The notes beneath the pieces are model-generated. The model searched no databases, was not told where the DNA came from, and was given only the letters and a program-made list of their open reading frames with translations. Both the position numbers and the translations under genes were made by a program. This document shows, in pieces, positions 42,890 through 53,114 of a stretch of DNA of 64,000 nt (position 1 is its first letter; every line of letters starts with the position of its first letter). Origin of the DNA: Martelella alba (GTDB lineage: Bacteria; Pseudomonadota; Gammaproteobacteria; Enterobacterales; Enterobacteriaceae); assembly GCF_005217455.1 (NCBI RefSeq), contig NZ_SZPQ01000004.1, positions 124,001 through 188,000 on the forward strand, read 5' to 3'.

Positions 42890-44290
42890 TTAGAAGTTGG
42901 CGTTCCGCGGGCTACGGGGAAAGGGGATAACGTCACGAATATTTTGCATTCCTGTAACATAGACGATTAATCGTTCAAATCCCAAGCCAAAACCTGAATG
43001 GGGAACAGTACCGTAACGGCGTAAATCACGATACCACCAATAATCCTCTTTGTTCAATCCCATTTCGGCCAATCGCGCGTCCAGCCGATCCAGCCGCTCT
43101 TCGCGTTGCGACCCGCCGATGATTTCACCGATACCGGGCGCCAGTACGTCCATGGCGGCGACAGTTTTACCGTCATCATTGGCCCGCATATAAAATGCCT
43201 TGATATCTTTGGGATAATTCTTCACGACCACCGGCGCGTGAAAGTGTTTTTCCGCCAGAAAGCGTTCGTGTTCCGAGGCCAGATCGATCCCCCAGGACAC
43301 CGGATTCTCGAAAGATTGGCCGGAGGCCAACAGGATGTCGACGGCTTCGGTGTAGTCCACTTTGGCAAAATCCGCGGCGATGAAATTTTCCAGCCGGTTG
43401 ATGGCGTCTTTGTCGATCCGCTCGGCGAAAAATTGCATGTCGTCGGCGCGTTCGGCCAATACCGCCCGAAAGACATATTTCAGCAGGTTTTCGGCCAGAC
43501 CGGCGATATCGTCAAGGTTGGCGAAGGCCACTTCCGGTTCCATCATCCAGAATTCCGCCAAATGCCGGGTCGTGTTGGAGTTTTCGGCACGGAATGTCGG
43601 ACCGAAAGTATACACCTTTGACAGCGCGCAGGCGTAGGTTTCGGCATTCAATTGGCCCGAAACGGTCAAGAAAGCTTCTTTACCAAAGAAATCCTGATCA
43701 AAATCGACTTTCCCCTGACCGTCTCGCGGCAGGTTTTCCAGGTCCAGCGTGGATACGCGAAACATTTCACCCGCGCCCTCGGCGTCGGAGGCGGTGATAA
43801 GCGGCGTAGAAACCCAGAGGAAGCCTTGTTCATGCATAAACCGATGAATGGCCTGCGCCAGCGTGTTGCGCACGCGCGCCACGGCGCCGATCATATTGGT
43901 GCGCGGGCGCAGGTGGGCGACTTCCCGCAGGTATTCGATACTGTGGCGCTTGGCCGCCATCGGGTAAGTCTCCGGGTCTTCCACCCAGCCGATCACCTCG
44001 ACGCTATCCGCCTGAATTTCAAAGCGCTGGCCGCCCCCTTGCGATTGAACCACGGGACCGGTGACAATCACCGAACACCCGGTGGTCAGTCGCAGCACAT
44101 CGGTTTGATAATTGGGCAAGGTATTATTAATGACTGCCTGTAGGGGATCGAAGCAGGAACCGTCATAGACGGTAAGGAAGGAGATGCCGGCTTTGGAATC
44201 TCTCCGGGTGCGCACCCAGCCTCGTACAGTGACGTCACTGTCAACCGGTGCGCGCCCTTGCAGTACATCGACTACAGGCACTACGCTCAT
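42890..44290 (-). CDS. asnS: Asparaginyl-tRNA synthetase
   Basis: A 466-residue class IIb synthetase (E. coli 466) that charges tRNA-Asn. The N-terminal OB-fold anticodon domain ([14 protein letters not shown]) precedes the catalytic domain with motif 2 ([21 protein letters not shown]) and motif 3 ([15 protein letters not shown]). The two fragments of motif 2 and 3 match AsnRS rather than AspRS. Order pncB-asnS-ompF-aspC on one strand is conserved. Confidence 0.97.
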   Translation of the reverse strand: MSVVPVVDVLQGRAPVDSDVTVRGWVRTRRDSKAGISFLTVYDGSCFDPLQAVINNTLPNYQTDVLRLTTGCSVIVTGPVVQSQGGGQRFEIQADSVEVIGWVEDPETYPMAAKRHSIEYLREVAHLRPRTNMIGAVARVRNTLAQAIHRFMHEQGFLWVSTPLITASDAEGAGEMFRVSTLDLENLPRDGQGKVDFDQDFFGKEAFLTVSGQLNAETYACALSKVYTFGPTFRAENSNTTRHLAEFWMMEPEVAFANLDDIAGLAENLLKYVFRAVLAERADDMQFFAERIDKDAINRLENFIAADFAKVDYTEAVDILLASGQSFENPVSWGIDLASEHERFLAEKHFHAPVVVKNYPKDIKAFYMRANDDGKTVAAMDVLAPGIGEIIGGSQREERLDRLDARLAEMGLNKEDYWWYRDLRRYGTVPHSGFGLGFERLIVYVTGMQNIRDVIPFPRSPRNANF

Positions 44291-44460
44291 AAAATACTCT
44301 CTTTACTCAATGTGATGTGTATTGGGCATTATCGCCGAAATGGAAGCGTTAATATGTTACTTGGCGGGCGCAAGGACACAAGCGAAAAAACCGTTTTAGC
44401 GCCAGTTTTCCCAACGGGGCAAGAGGGGGAACCCCGCCGGCAAAAGAAGCCGGCGGCGGA

Positions 44461-45666
44461 CTAACTGGCCTTTTTGACATGGGGCAGCGCGAAAGCTTCG
44501 CGCAGCGCCCGCACAAACGCCTTATCATGGCACATGGTTTTGCCGGGACTGTCGGAAAGCTTGGCGACGGGTTTCCCGTTGCATTCCACCAGCTTGATGA
44601 CGATATTAAGGGGATTAACGCCCGGGATATCACAGGTCAGTCGGGTGCCGATACCAAAGACCAGATTGATTCGCCGCCAGAAATGCCGATAGAGGGCCAG
44701 CGCTTTGTCTAAATCCAGGCTGTCGGAGAACACCAGTGTTTTGCTCAGGGGATCGATACCAAGTGTTTCATAATGGCGAATGGCTTTTTCGCCCCATTCC
44801 ACCGGGTCGCCGGAATCATGTCGCAACCCCTGATAGCGGCGGGCGAATTCTTCGCCGAAATCACGCAAAAATGCGTCCATGGTGATGCAATCGGTTAGCG
44901 CGATACCCAATTGATCGGGATATTCATCCAACCAGGCCTGCAAAGCGGCGCGCTGGCTGTTGGCCAGCACCGGACTGATTTGCTGGTGGGCCTGGAACCA
45001 TTCATGGGCCTGCGTTCCCACGGGCGCCAGGGACAACCGACGCGCCAAGTCATAGTTGCTGGTGCCGATCAGATGAGGGAAATCCCGCTGCAATTCGGCG
45101 ACCACATCATATTGCACCTGACGGGAAAAACGTCGGCGCGTACCGAAATCCATCAGTTTGAAATGGCTGATATCCACATCCTGGCTGACTTCCCGGAAAT
45201 GGCGCAGTTTCTGGCGAAGTTGCGCCAGCGCCATATTACCGGCGCTACACGGCGAACGGCGGCGGTGGACCACCTCGCTGATAACCGCCAGCAGCGGCAC
45301 TTCCCACAAAATGACTTCCTGCCAGGGACCGACGATACGTATATCCAGCTTACCATTGTGATCACGGACGCTGACCTGACCGGGGTCATAGCGGAAACCG
45401 CGCAGCCAGGCAAGGTAGTCCCGGCGGAAAAACGGCAGACGCGCCAGATAGTCCATTTCCTGATCGTTCACGGCCAATCGACGCATCATGTCGATTTGCG
45501 CACTGATCTCCCCGGCGTATTCGCCCAGCAAATCATCCCCCCGACAACGGAACTCCGCCGCGACGGTCACCTCTCCATAGCGATGGTATACCGCTTGCTG
45601 CATATGTAACTTGTAGGCATCGGTATCAAGTATCGATGTTAATATCGGTGTATTGGCTAAATTCAT
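44461..45666 (-). CDS. pncB: Nicotinate phosphoribosyltransferase
   Basis: A 401-residue enzyme (E. coli 400) of the NAD salvage route that makes nicotinate mononucleotide from nicotinate and PRPP. Landmarks are [15 protein letters not shown] near the N-terminus, [19 protein letters not shown] and the phosphate-binding histidine region [14 protein letters not shown], then [14 protein letters not shown]. In E. coli it is repressed by NadR; I could not find a clear NadR palindrome upstream. Divergent from pepN. Confidence 0.96.
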   Translation of the reverse strand: MNLANTPILTSILDTDAYKLHMQQAVYHRYGEVTVAAEFRCRGDDLLGEYAGEISAQIDMMRRLAVNDQEMDYLARLPFFRRDYLAWLRGFRYDPGQVSVRDHNGKLDIRIVGPWQEVILWEVPLLAVISEVVHRRRSPCSAGNMALAQLRQKLRHFREVSQDVDISHFKLMDFGTRRRFSRQVQYDVVAELQRDFPHLIGTSNYDLARRLSLAPVGTQAHEWFQAHQQISPVLANSQRAALQAWLDEYPDQLGIALTDCITMDAFLRDFGEEFARRYQGLRHDSGDPVEWGEKAIRHYETLGIDPLSKTLVFSDSLDLDKALALYRHFWRRINLVFGIGTRLTCDIPGVNPLNIVIKLVECNGKPVAKLSDSPGKTMCHDKAFVRALREAFALPHVKKAS

Positions 45667-45969
45667 GGCGCGCTACAGCATCCTCTTAGACGCAAAAACA
45701 ATCGGCAAATGCGCAAATCAACAAAATTCCACTGTGACTTATTCTCATTGTAGACTCATCAAAACATAGATTAGGTCAAATCGTCGAGGCTTAAACGTGC
45801 CGTTTCGCCCCAACAAGCCCGCCGTCCGGCACGAGTGGGTATCAAGAAAAAAGACCCCATGCCGGCGTCCGGCGCATTTTTGCGAACGATACAGGTTTGC
45901 AATGGCAACAAAGCCTTAACAGGAATAGACTTAACCCGGAGAATCAATGACGATGCCAAAAGGTTAACT
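45667..45969. other. pncB-pepN divergent intergenic region
   Basis: A 303-base spacer that must hold both promoters. A TACAAT hexamer lies at about 45749-45754 on the minus strand, but I found no matching -35 and no clear operator palindrome. The open frame that extends pepN upstream to 45835 is not conserved. Confidence 0.45.
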
Positions 45970-48588
45970 ATGACTCAGCAGCCGCAAGCGAAATACCGCC
46001 ATGATTATCGTGCGCCGGATTATACCATTACCGATATCAGCCTGGAATTCGAACTTGACGCCGACACCACCACGGTGACGGCGGTCAGCCAATGCGTCCG
46101 GCAAGGGCAGCCGGACGCGCCCTTGTTGCTTAATGGCGAAGATCTTCAATTGCTCAGCGTTCACGTTGACGGCGTCCAGTGGCCCCACTACCGCCAGGCC
46201 GCGCCGGGACTTATCCTCGAGCGACTTCCGGCGGCGTTCACGCTGACAGTGGTCAATGTCATTCATCCCGCGGCCAATTCCGCCCTGGAGGGGCTGTACC
46301 CGTCGGGCAGCGCGCTCTGTACGCAATGCGAGGCGGAGGGCTTTCGCCATATCACCTATTATCTCGACCGTCCTGATGTCCTGGCGCGTTTCACCACGCG
46401 GATCGTGGCCGATAAGGCCCGTTATCCCCATTTATTGTCCAACGGCAATCCTGTGGACCACGGCGAGATGGCCGATGGCCGACATTGGGTGGTCTGGCGG
46501 GACCCCTTCCCCAAACCCTGTTATCTTTTTGCCCTGGTGGCCGGCGATTTCGATGTGCTGCGCGACAGCTTTACCACAGGCTCGGGACGTACCGTGGCAT
46601 TGGAACTTTTTGTCGATCGCGGTAACCTTGACCGGGCCGAATGGGCCATGGTTTCGCTCAAACAGGCCATGAGTTGGGATGAAACCCGCTTTGGGCTGGA
46701 ATATGATCTGGATATCTACATGGTGGTCGCCGTCGACTTTTTCAATATGGGCGCCATGGAAAACAAGGGGCTGAACGTTTTCAACTCGAAGTATGTTCTG
46801 GCTCGGGCCGAAACCGCCACAGACAACGATTATCTCAATATCCAGCGGGTTATCGGCCATGAATATTTCCACAACTGGACCGGTAACCGCATTACTTGCC
46901 GCGATTGGTTCCAGCTCAGCCTGAAGGAAGGGCTGACGGTGTTTCGCGATCAAGAATTCAGCGCCGATCTCGGTTCGCGGGCGGTAAATCGCATCGGTAA
47001 TGTCCGGGTATTGCGCGGTTCGCAATTTGCCGAGGATGCCAGTCCGATGGCGCATCCGATACGACCGGAAAAAGTCATCGAGATGAACAATTTCTACACG
47101 CTGACGGTGTATGAGAAGGGCGCGGAAGTCATCCGGATGCTGCATACCCTGCTCGGCGAGGAGAAATTTCAGGCGGGCATGCGGCTTTATGTGCAACGGC
47201 ATGACGGTGCCGCCGCCACATGCGATGACTTCGTCAATGCCATGGAGCAGGCTTCCGGCATTGACCTGACCTTGTTCCGTCGCTGGTATGCACAATCCGG
47301 CACGCCAATCCTGTCGGTACGCGACGACTATGATCCCGAACTACAGCAATACCAGTTGCATGTCAGCCAGATGACCCCGCCGACCGCCGATCAAAGCGAA
47401 AAATCGCCGTTGCATATTCCGTTGAAAATCGAATTGTACGACGCCGTCGGCCAGGTTATCCCGTTACGGCGCGAGGGCCGCGCGGTTGCTAATGTGTTGA
47501 ATGTCACCGAGTCGGTGCAGACCTTTATGTTTGACGAGGTGCCGTCATTGCCCGTCCCCGCGTTGCTGTGCGGTTTTTCCGCGCCGGTTAAGCTGGAATA
47601 CCCCTATTGCGATCAACAGTTGACCTTTCTGATGCGCCATGCTTCTGATGACTTTTCCCGCTGGGACGCGGCGCAAAGCCTGCTGGCCACTTATATTCGC
47701 CTGAGCGTGGCGCGTTTTAGCCAAAAGCAGCCGCTGAAATTGCCGCTGCACGTGGCGGATGCCTTCCGGGGCGTATTGCTCGATCCGTCCCTGGACCCGG
47801 CTCTAACGGCGCAGATCTTGACGTTGCCTGGGGAAAATGAAATGGCGGAGCTGTTCGATGTCATTGATCCGGGCGCCATACATGCGGTGCACGAAGCGTT
47901 AATTCGTTGTTTGGCCAGCGAGCTGTCCGACGAATTGTCGGCAGTCTATCACGCCAACCAAACGCCGCAGTATCGCGTCGAGCAGCAGGATATCGGTAAA
48001 CGGGCCTTGAAAAATGTCTGCCTGTTCTATTTGGCGTTCGGCGAACACGACCAGGCGGTGCGGCTTATCACCCGACAATATCGTCTGGCGGATAACATGA
48101 CCGACAGGTTGGCGGCCATCAGCGCGGCGGTGGCGGCGCAATTGCCCTGCGAGGCGACGCTGCTGGCTGAGTTCGACGGGCAGTGGCATCATGACGGTCT
48201 GGTGATGGATAAATGGTTTACCCTTCAGGCTACCAGTCCGTCCGGAGATGCGTTGAACCGGGTGAAGTCCTTATTGACCCACCGCGCATTCAGCCTGAAT
48301 AATCCCAACCGCACCCGATCGCTTATCGGCGCCTTCGCTTCCGGCAATCCCGCGGCGTTTCATGCCGCCGACGGCAGCGGCTACCATTTTCTGGCGGAGA
48401 TCCTCGCCGAGCTCAATACGCGTAATCCTCAGGTGGCATCGCGGCTTATCGAACCGCTGATCCGACTGCGGCGTTATGACCCGTCGCGCCAGGCGCTGAT
48501 GCGCCAGGCGTTGACGACCCTCAAGGCCCTGCCGAATCTCTCCGGGGATTTGTACGAGAAAATCCACAAGGCGTTGGATGCCGAATGA
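45970..48588 (+). CDS. pepN: Aminopeptidase N
   Basis: An 872-residue M1 zinc metallopeptidase (E. coli 870), the main broad-specificity aminopeptidase that finishes cytosolic peptide breakdown. The exopeptidase motif GAMENKGLN and the zinc motif VIGHEYFHNWTGN with a downstream glutamate in LKEGLTVFRDQEF are all present. The start at 45970 gives MTQQPQAKYRHDYRAPDY, identical to E. coli. No stray frameshift is seen across the long frame. Confidence 0.97.
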   Translation: MTQQPQAKYRHDYRAPDYTITDISLEFELDADTTTVTAVSQCVRQGQPDAPLLLNGEDLQLLSVHVDGVQWPHYRQAAPGLILERLPAAFTLTVVNVIHPAANSALEGLYPSGSALCTQCEAEGFRHITYYLDRPDVLARFTTRIVADKARYPHLLSNGNPVDHGEMADGRHWVVWRDPFPKPCYLFALVAGDFDVLRDSFTTGSGRTVALELFVDRGNLDRAEWAMVSLKQAMSWDETRFGLEYDLDIYMVVAVDFFNMGAMENKGLNVFNSKYVLARAETATDNDYLNIQRVIGHEYFHNWTGNRITCRDWFQLSLKEGLTVFRDQEFSADLGSRAVNRIGNVRVLRGSQFAEDASPMAHPIRPEKVIEMNNFYTLTVYEKGAEVIRMLHTLLGEEKFQAGMRLYVQRHDGAAATCDDFVNAMEQASGIDLTLFRRWYAQSGTPILSVRDDYDPELQQYQLHVSQMTPPTADQSEKSPLHIPLKIELYDAVGQVIPLRREGRAVANVLNVTESVQTFMFDEVPSLPVPALLCGFSAPVKLEYPYCDQQLTFLMRHASDDFSRWDAAQSLLATYIRLSVARFSQKQPLKLPLHVADAFRGVLLDPSLDPALTAQILTLPGENEMAELFDVIDPGAIHAVHEALIRCLASELSDELSAVYHANQTPQYRVEQQDIGKRALKNVCLFYLAFGEHDQAVRLITRQYRLADNMTDRLAAISAAVAAQLPCEATLLAEFDGQWHHDGLVMDKWFTLQATSPSGDALNRVKSLLTHRAFSLNNPNRTRSLIGAFASGNPAAFHAADGSGYHFLAEILAELNTRNPQVASRLIEPLIRLRRYDPSRQALMRQALTTLKALPNLSGDLYEKIHKALDAE

Positions 48589-48876
48589 CATCCACCGGAT
48601 CGGCCCCGTCGATCCGGCGCGTCGGCGGGATGTTGTTCCCGGACTGACCATGATGGCCGGCGGTGCCGGCCCAAACCACCGAATATAAGCAAGACGGTCG
48701 CCGTTATGGCCCTTGGGTCGATTTTTGCGCGGCCTTTCCAGAAAATCACATAGGCTTTTTGCGTCTTTTTCGGCTTTTCTCCATGATTGTCCTTCCGGTT
48801 CAAGGAATAGAACCTTAGCCCGTAGCGGTATAGCGGCGGCGGGCGATGCTGCTTCATTTAAGGGAGGTTTACTGTC

Positions 48877-49773
48877 ATGATCCCAGGAAAATACGACACA
48901 GAGGCCATGCTTGCCATCATGTCATGGAAAACCGCGCGGGAGAGCGGGCCTACGGGTCTGTCGAATCCGTTGAGAGCCTCACTGGCGCGCGCCGGCGAGG
49001 CCGTTTTTGATGCACCGGTCATCGGCTCGGCGCTGCAAGGCGTTCTAAGCGCGTTGAATCATGTTTGTAATGAGATGGCGCAACTTAGTCTGCGGCCGCA
49101 AGCTATTTTCGCGGAATTTCGCCAGGAGGGATATGGCGCCATCGAATCGCTGGAGGATATTGCCCGGTTACCACTGGAAAACATCGATCGCTGCGTCGGC
49201 CGCCTGGACGTGAAATACAAGGGTCTGGCCCTCGCTGAAGGCGTAACGGCGGGATTAACCGGTATGGCGGGCCTGGCGCTGGATATTCCTTCCCTTGTCC
49301 TGCTCAACCTGCGGGCAATCGGTGAATATGCCACCTATTACGGTTTTGATATCGTTTCGTATGAGGAAAGGCTTTTCGCATTGCAAATCCTATGCCTGGT
49401 CACCGCGCCGGCCGGGGCCGCAAAACAACTCGCCATGGCGCAACTGAGGGGGATTATTCAAGATACGGTTAAGCAAAGAACCTGGCGGCAATTGGAACAA
49501 CACGCGACAGTAAAAATGATACGCGGTCTCGCCCAAACGCTGGGCATTCGCCTGACCAAAGCCAAATTGGCGCAAACTTTGCCCCTAATCGGCGCGGCGT
49601 TGGGCGGCGGTTATAATCTGGCGTTAACTGCGAAGGTGTGCGATGCGGCGTACCATACCTATCGCGAGCGTTTTCTTGTGCGGCGATTCGGCGCGCGAAT
49701 CACCAGTATCACGCAAGACCGGCACGAGGCGGGTCCTGTCGCCGCCCTTGGTCCGCCGGAATCGGTAGACTAG
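48877..49773 (+). CDS. EcsC-family protein
   Basis: A 298-residue protein starting at 48877 behind a good AAGGGAGG ribosome site. The central part (about residues 108-175) matches the EcsC family pattern: KGLALAEGVTAGLTGMAG, LDIPSLVLLNLRAIGEYATY and YEERLFALQIL, with two amphipathic or membrane-associated helices. A second Gly/Ala-rich hydrophobic stretch lies near residues 225-250 (TLPLIGAALGGGYNLALTAKV). The family is named after B. subtilis EcsC; its biochemical function is unknown. E. coli has ssu genes between pepN and pyrD, so this is a lineage-specific gene at that spot. Family call is from memory. Confidence 0.7.
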   Translation: MIPGKYDTEAMLAIMSWKTARESGPTGLSNPLRASLARAGEAVFDAPVIGSALQGVLSALNHVCNEMAQLSLRPQAIFAEFRQEGYGAIESLEDIARLPLENIDRCVGRLDVKYKGLALAEGVTAGLTGMAGLALDIPSLVLLNLRAIGEYATYYGFDIVSYEERLFALQILCLVTAPAGAAKQLAMAQLRGIIQDTVKQRTWRQLEQHATVKMIRGLAQTLGIRLTKAKLAQTLPLIGAALGGGYNLALTAKVCDAAYHTYRERFLVRRFGARITSITQDRHEAGPVAALGPPESVD

Positions 49774-49827
49774 GAGTAGGAGGCGATTTTTTTGCCTTGT
49801 TCAATTCCTTTTCCCTAGAGGATGCCG

Positions 49828-49865
49828 GATAATACCGCCCCGGTTGCAACCGGGACATTAGGAGA
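49828..49865 (+). promoter_or_regulatory. pyrD -10, C-run start and leader hairpin
   Basis: A GATAAT hexamer (49828-49833) is followed by a run of C at 49838-49841, where transcription should begin. The transcript would start with CCCGGTT-GC-AACCGGG (49839-49854), a perfect 7-bp hairpin ending four to five bases before the TTAGGAGA ribosome site. In E. coli pyrC and pyrD, CTP level shifts the start base so that C-started transcripts fold and block translation; this layout fits that scheme. The -35 is not clear. Confidence 0.5.
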
Positions 49866-49870
49866 CCCCC

Positions 49871-50884
49871 ATGCTTTACCCCCTCGTCAAACAGGCCTTG
49901 TTCCAGCTTGATCCGGAACGCGCCCACGAATTCACTTTCCGTCAACTGCGCCGGATCACCGGTACGCCGTTGTTGCCGCTGATTCGTCAGTCTCTTCCCG
50001 CCAAAACGGTGAATTGCATGGGCATCGTGTTTAAAAATCCGTTGGGGTTGGCCGCCGGACTGGACAAGGATGGCGACTGTATTGATGCCCTTGGCGCCAT
50101 GGGATTCGGTTTTATCGAGGTGGGTACGGTGACGCCGCGTCCTCAGCCCGGCAATGATAAACCGCGTCTGTTCCGACTGGTTGCGGCGGAAGGCTTGATC
50201 AACCGTATGGGGTTCAATAATCGGGGTGTTGATTATCTTATTGAAAATGTTAAAAAATCCCATTATGACGGCGTGCTTGGCATCAATATTGGCAAAAATA
50301 AAGCCACGCCGGTAGAGCGGGGGAAAGAGGATTATCTCTACTGCATGGAAAAAGTGTATCCCTATGCCGGTTATATTGCGATTAACATCTCCTCGCCCAA
50401 TACCCCTGGCTTGCGAACTTTGCAATTCGGCGAGGCGCTGGATGATTTATTGCTGGCCGTCAAAAATAAGCAGGCCGAGTTGCATCGTTACCATCATAAA
50501 TATGTCCCGCTGGCGGTGAAAATCGCCCCTGATCTGACCGATGAAGAGCTGGCGCAGGTCGCGCAATGTCTTGTCCGCCATAATATCGACGGCGTGATCG
50601 CCACCAATACCACCATTGAACGGGACCTGGTGCAAGGGCTGCCCCACTGCAATCAGACCGGCGGGTTAAGCGGTCGGCCGCTGCAATCCCGAAGCACCGA
50701 AGTGATCCGGCGGCTCTCGCAGGAATTGAAGGGCGCGCTGCCCATTATCGGCGTGGGTGGTATTGATTCGTTGATTGCCGCGCGGGAAAAGATAGCGGCC
50801 GGCGCATCCCTGATTCAAATATATTCCGGGTTTATTTACCACGGGCCTCGCTTGATTAAAGACATTGTGACGCATATATCTTGA
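49871..50884 (+). CDS. pyrD: Dihydroorotate dehydrogenase (quinone), class 2
   Basis: A 337-residue membrane-associated flavoprotein (E. coli 336) that oxidises dihydroorotate to orotate with ubiquinone in pyrimidine synthesis. The N-terminal extension [20 protein letters not shown] is the amphipathic quinone-binding helix pair of class 2 enzymes. FMN-site landmarks are [30 protein letters not shown] (catalytic Ser) and [12 protein letters not shown]. It is followed by a cluster of ERIC elements. Confidence 0.97.
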   Translation: MLYPLVKQALFQLDPERAHEFTFRQLRRITGTPLLPLIRQSLPAKTVNCMGIVFKNPLGLAAGLDKDGDCIDALGAMGFGFIEVGTVTPRPQPGNDKPRLFRLVAAEGLINRMGFNNRGVDYLIENVKKSHYDGVLGINIGKNKATPVERGKEDYLYCMEKVYPYAGYIAINISSPNTPGLRTLQFGEALDDLLLAVKNKQAELHRYHHKYVPLAVKIAPDLTDEELAQVAQCLVRHNIDGVIATNTTIERDLVQGLPHCNQTGGLSGRPLQSRSTEVIRRLSQELKGALPIIGVGGIDSLIAAREKIAAGASLIQIYSGFIYHGPRLIKDIVTHIS

Positions 50885-50885
50885 A

Positions 50886-51002
50886 TACTTCGAGTTGCAT
50901 CGCGGCGGCAAGTGAATGAACCTCCAGGCGCACAGACAACGCGGTGACTGGGGTGAATGAATGCGGCTAACAAAGAGCCATATTGGAGTATGACAAGTAT
51001 AT
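50886..51002. repeat. ERIC (IRU) element, copy 1, diverged
   Basis: About 117 bases with the ERIC layout: a left end with CGAGTTGCATCG, a core with GTGACTGGGGTGA and a right end with TTGGAGTATGACAAGTAT that is the inverted repeat of the left end. It begins right after the pyrD stop and is the most diverged of the three copies. ERICs are non-coding enterobacterial palindromic repeats that fold in RNA. Confidence 0.75.
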
Positions 51003-51096
51003 CTTGAGACTTTTTGACATTTAAAGGGCCTTTGGGGTTTATTTATTCCCTAGGCTCGTTTATCTTTTATCATGATGTTGATCAATTTTGGTGGAA

Positions 51097-51164
51097 ATAC
51101 TCCTGAATAATTCGAGTTGCATCGTCGCCAACAAAGAGGCAACTTGAAGTATGGCGAGTATATA
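51097..51164. repeat. ERIC element, copy 2, internally deleted
   Basis: About 68 bases that keep both ends of the element (AATAATTCGAGTTGCATCG and CAACTTGAAGTATGGCGAGTA) but lack the central CTCC...GTGACTGG core seen in the other copies. The junction falls at CATCGTCGCCAACAAAG. It abuts copy 3, the two sharing a TATA boundary. Confidence 0.75.
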
Positions 51165-51287
51165 CTCTAAATAATTCACGTCGCATCGTGACGGCAAGTG
51201 AGTGAACTCCCGGGAACATAGCTGACTATGTGACTGGAGTGAGCGAACGCCGCCAACAAAGGGGCGACTTGAAGTATGACGAGTATA
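51161..51287. repeat. ERIC element, copy 3, full length
   Basis: A 127-base copy, the canonical ERIC length, with the core ATGTGACTGGAGTGAGCG and inverted-repeat ends TATACTC and GAGTATA. It lies 66 bases upstream of the zapC start and could form part of the zapC leader. Confidence 0.85.
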
Positions 51288-51353
51288 ATATCCGTAAATT
51301 GACACAGGTCCGGATATTATCCAGGCGTTAGCGACGTGATGAAAGGATTGCCT

Positions 51354-51902
51354 ATGAAATTCACACCCGGCGATAATTGGCGTTGGTTTTTTGATGCCGA
51401 ACATGATCGGATGATGCTTGATCTCGCCGACGGTCTAATATTCCGTTCCCGCTTCGGGTCAAAAATGCTGATACCCGATGCGTTTGATGAAACCGCTTTT
51501 TGTGTGGATGATGCCGCGCTCTATTACCGCTTCGCCGAAAGCTGCCGCGCCCTGCCGTTAGATGAGGAACAATGCGCGGAATTGGTGTTCAATGCCATGG
51601 TGGCTCAGCGTTTTTTAAAGCCGCTCATGCCGAAAAGCTGGCACTTCCAGACACAACCTTCGCCAGCGGACTGGCGCCCGGCGATGGGTGAGGCGGTGGC
51701 GGTGTGTTTGCATGAAACCGGAGGGTACGCCCGCATGCTGGTGGCGGAAGCGGGTGATAACGCCAGTCTATGCGTACTTGCCCAGCCCCGGCTTACGTTG
51801 GCCGCGCGGGAAATGGCCTTGGGCGATGCCATCAAAATCATGCACGACCGGCTGGCGCCCCATGCCCAGTCCGAGGAAATTCCCTTCGCCGCCGCGGGCT
51901 GA
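51354..51902 (+). CDS. zapC: Cell division protein ZapC
   Basis: A 182-residue cytoplasmic protein (E. coli 180) that binds FtsZ and promotes bundling of the Z ring. The start at 51354 gives [24 protein letters not shown] in the family manner; the ATG at 51336 would add six residues. [11 protein letters not shown] and KSWHFQTQ are conserved. The ERIC array lies immediately upstream. The gene converges with ycbX, the two stops being 13 bases apart. Confidence 0.93.
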   Translation: MKFTPGDNWRWFFDAEHDRMMLDLADGLIFRSRFGSKMLIPDAFDETAFCVDDAALYYRFAESCRALPLDEEQCAELVFNAMVAQRFLKPLMPKSWHFQTQPSPADWRPAMGEAVAVCLHETGGYARMLVAEAGDNASLCVLAQPRLTLAAREMALGDAIKIMHDRLAPHAQSEEIPFAAAG

Positions 51903-51922
51903 GCCGTCCCGTGGCTCAGCCC
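51896..51922. terminator. Shared hairpin over the zapC and ycbX stops
   Basis: GGGCTGAGCC and GGCTCAGCCC form a perfect 10-bp stem with a 7-base loop. The left arm contains the zapC stop and the right arm contains the ycbX stop, so the same palindrome ends both convergent genes. No T tract follows on either side. Confidence 0.6.
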
Positions 51923-53019
51923 AGCCGGAGATCGGTTTTAGGAATGCAACTGCAGGCGAGCACGCTGCCCGGCTTTTCCACCGCGCTGGCGGTGAGCGGA
52001 GCGACTTCACCCGTCTGCAATGCCACCCGGCAGGTGCCGCACAGTCCCGCCCGACAGGAATAAGGCACGCGGATGCCCTGCTGTTCCAGTTGCTCAAGTA
52101 GCACCTGCCGATTGTTGCCGGTGAATGTCCGGCCTTTATAATCGATTTGCACGTTTTGCTGTTCGCCCTCGGGCGTTGCGAAGGTTTCGCCGATTTGGCC
52201 GGGGCCGTAGCGGCGGGGGGCATGTTCGTCGATAATCTCCACCTTATCGCCAAGCCGGATGATGCCGTGGCCGCGTGACAGCATATTTAAGCCAAAATCC
52301 ACATCGCCGTTATCGGCGGTCCGGTAACGCCGCAAGGTTCGCAAAGGTTCGGCGGCGGCGTGTTTGCAGCCCCGCTCAATATTGACGGTGGTCAGCACGC
52401 AACGACTGCAAGGTTTGGTTACCTCGAAAATCTCCTCGCCGATCCGTAGGGTTCGCCAGCGATCCTCGGCATAAGGTTCGGCGCCGGTTATCACCAGATT
52501 GGGTCGGAACTGGGCCAGCTTGATGCCGCTTGGACATCGGCGCTGCAAATCGTTGAACGACGCCTCATTGATAAGCAGGTAGGGAAAACCATCGGCGAAG
52601 GAAAGCGGGATTTCCGGATACCGTTTGACCCGCCTGCTGCTTTGCGGCCCCGTCCAGCGTAATTGCACCGGCCGATGGAAATATCCGCTCAGCCAGTGAT
52701 TGACGGCATCGGCGGCGATGCGGGCGTTGAAATGGTTGCCCCACACTTCGGTGGGATGCGCGCTGGCCGTAAAATCGGCGTAACGGGCCAGGATGCCGCT
52801 GCCGTCCGGCGCGCCGATATGCACACCGTCGGCCACCGCCACTGGCGTGAACAAGACCATCTGCGGAAATTGGCGGGCGGTAATGAAGGTGCCGTCCGTT
52901 TCAGTCAGCATCCAACATCGGTCCCCCGCCAACCCTTGATCGCTGACCAGCGCGTGCGAGACTTGCATCCCGCGCATGGATTTGACGGGATGGATATAAA
53001 TTCTCGATAAACTGAGCAT
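51916..53019 (-). CDS. ycbX: YcbX, MOSC-domain N-hydroxylated base reductase
   Basis: A 367-residue protein (E. coli 369). The N-terminal part is a MOSC beta-barrel plus C-terminal MOSC domain that binds molybdenum cofactor ([13 protein letters not shown]). The C-terminal 85 residues are a 2Fe-2S ferredoxin domain with [13 protein letters not shown] and a later Cys. In E. coli YcbX detoxifies base analogues such as 6-hydroxylaminopurine. Start at 53019 gives [18 protein letters not shown]. Confidence 0.93.
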   Translation of the reverse strand: MLSLSRIYIHPVKSMRGMQVSHALVSDQGLAGDRCWMLTETDGTFITARQFPQMVLFTPVAVADGVHIGAPDGSGILARYADFTASAHPTEVWGNHFNARIAADAVNHWLSGYFHRPVQLRWTGPQSSRRVKRYPEIPLSFADGFPYLLINEASFNDLQRRCPSGIKLAQFRPNLVITGAEPYAEDRWRTLRIGEEIFEVTKPCSRCVLTTVNIERGCKHAAAEPLRTLRRYRTADNGDVDFGLNMLSRGHGIIRLGDKVEIIDEHAPRRYGPGQIGETFATPEGEQQNVQIDYKGRTFTGNNRQVLLEQLEQQGIRVPYSCRAGLCGTCRVALQTGEVAPLTASAVEKPGSVLACSCIPKTDLRLG

Positions 53020-53114
53020 ATTGCCTGCCTGGCGGATTCAATTAGGCAACTTTATGACAATGAGTCCGGATTGGCTATAATGCGCAACAAATTTCTTTTC
53101 TGATGATAGGCGCC

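Noticed and set aside
44229-44238. GTGACGTCAC inside asnS, considered as a matS site
   Set aside because: matS is GTGAC-RNY-GTCAC; the three central bases are missing.
48474-48857. 127-codon minus-strand ORF over the pepN end and the spacer before the EcsC gene
   Set aside because: Mostly antisense to pepN, no ribosome site or motif.
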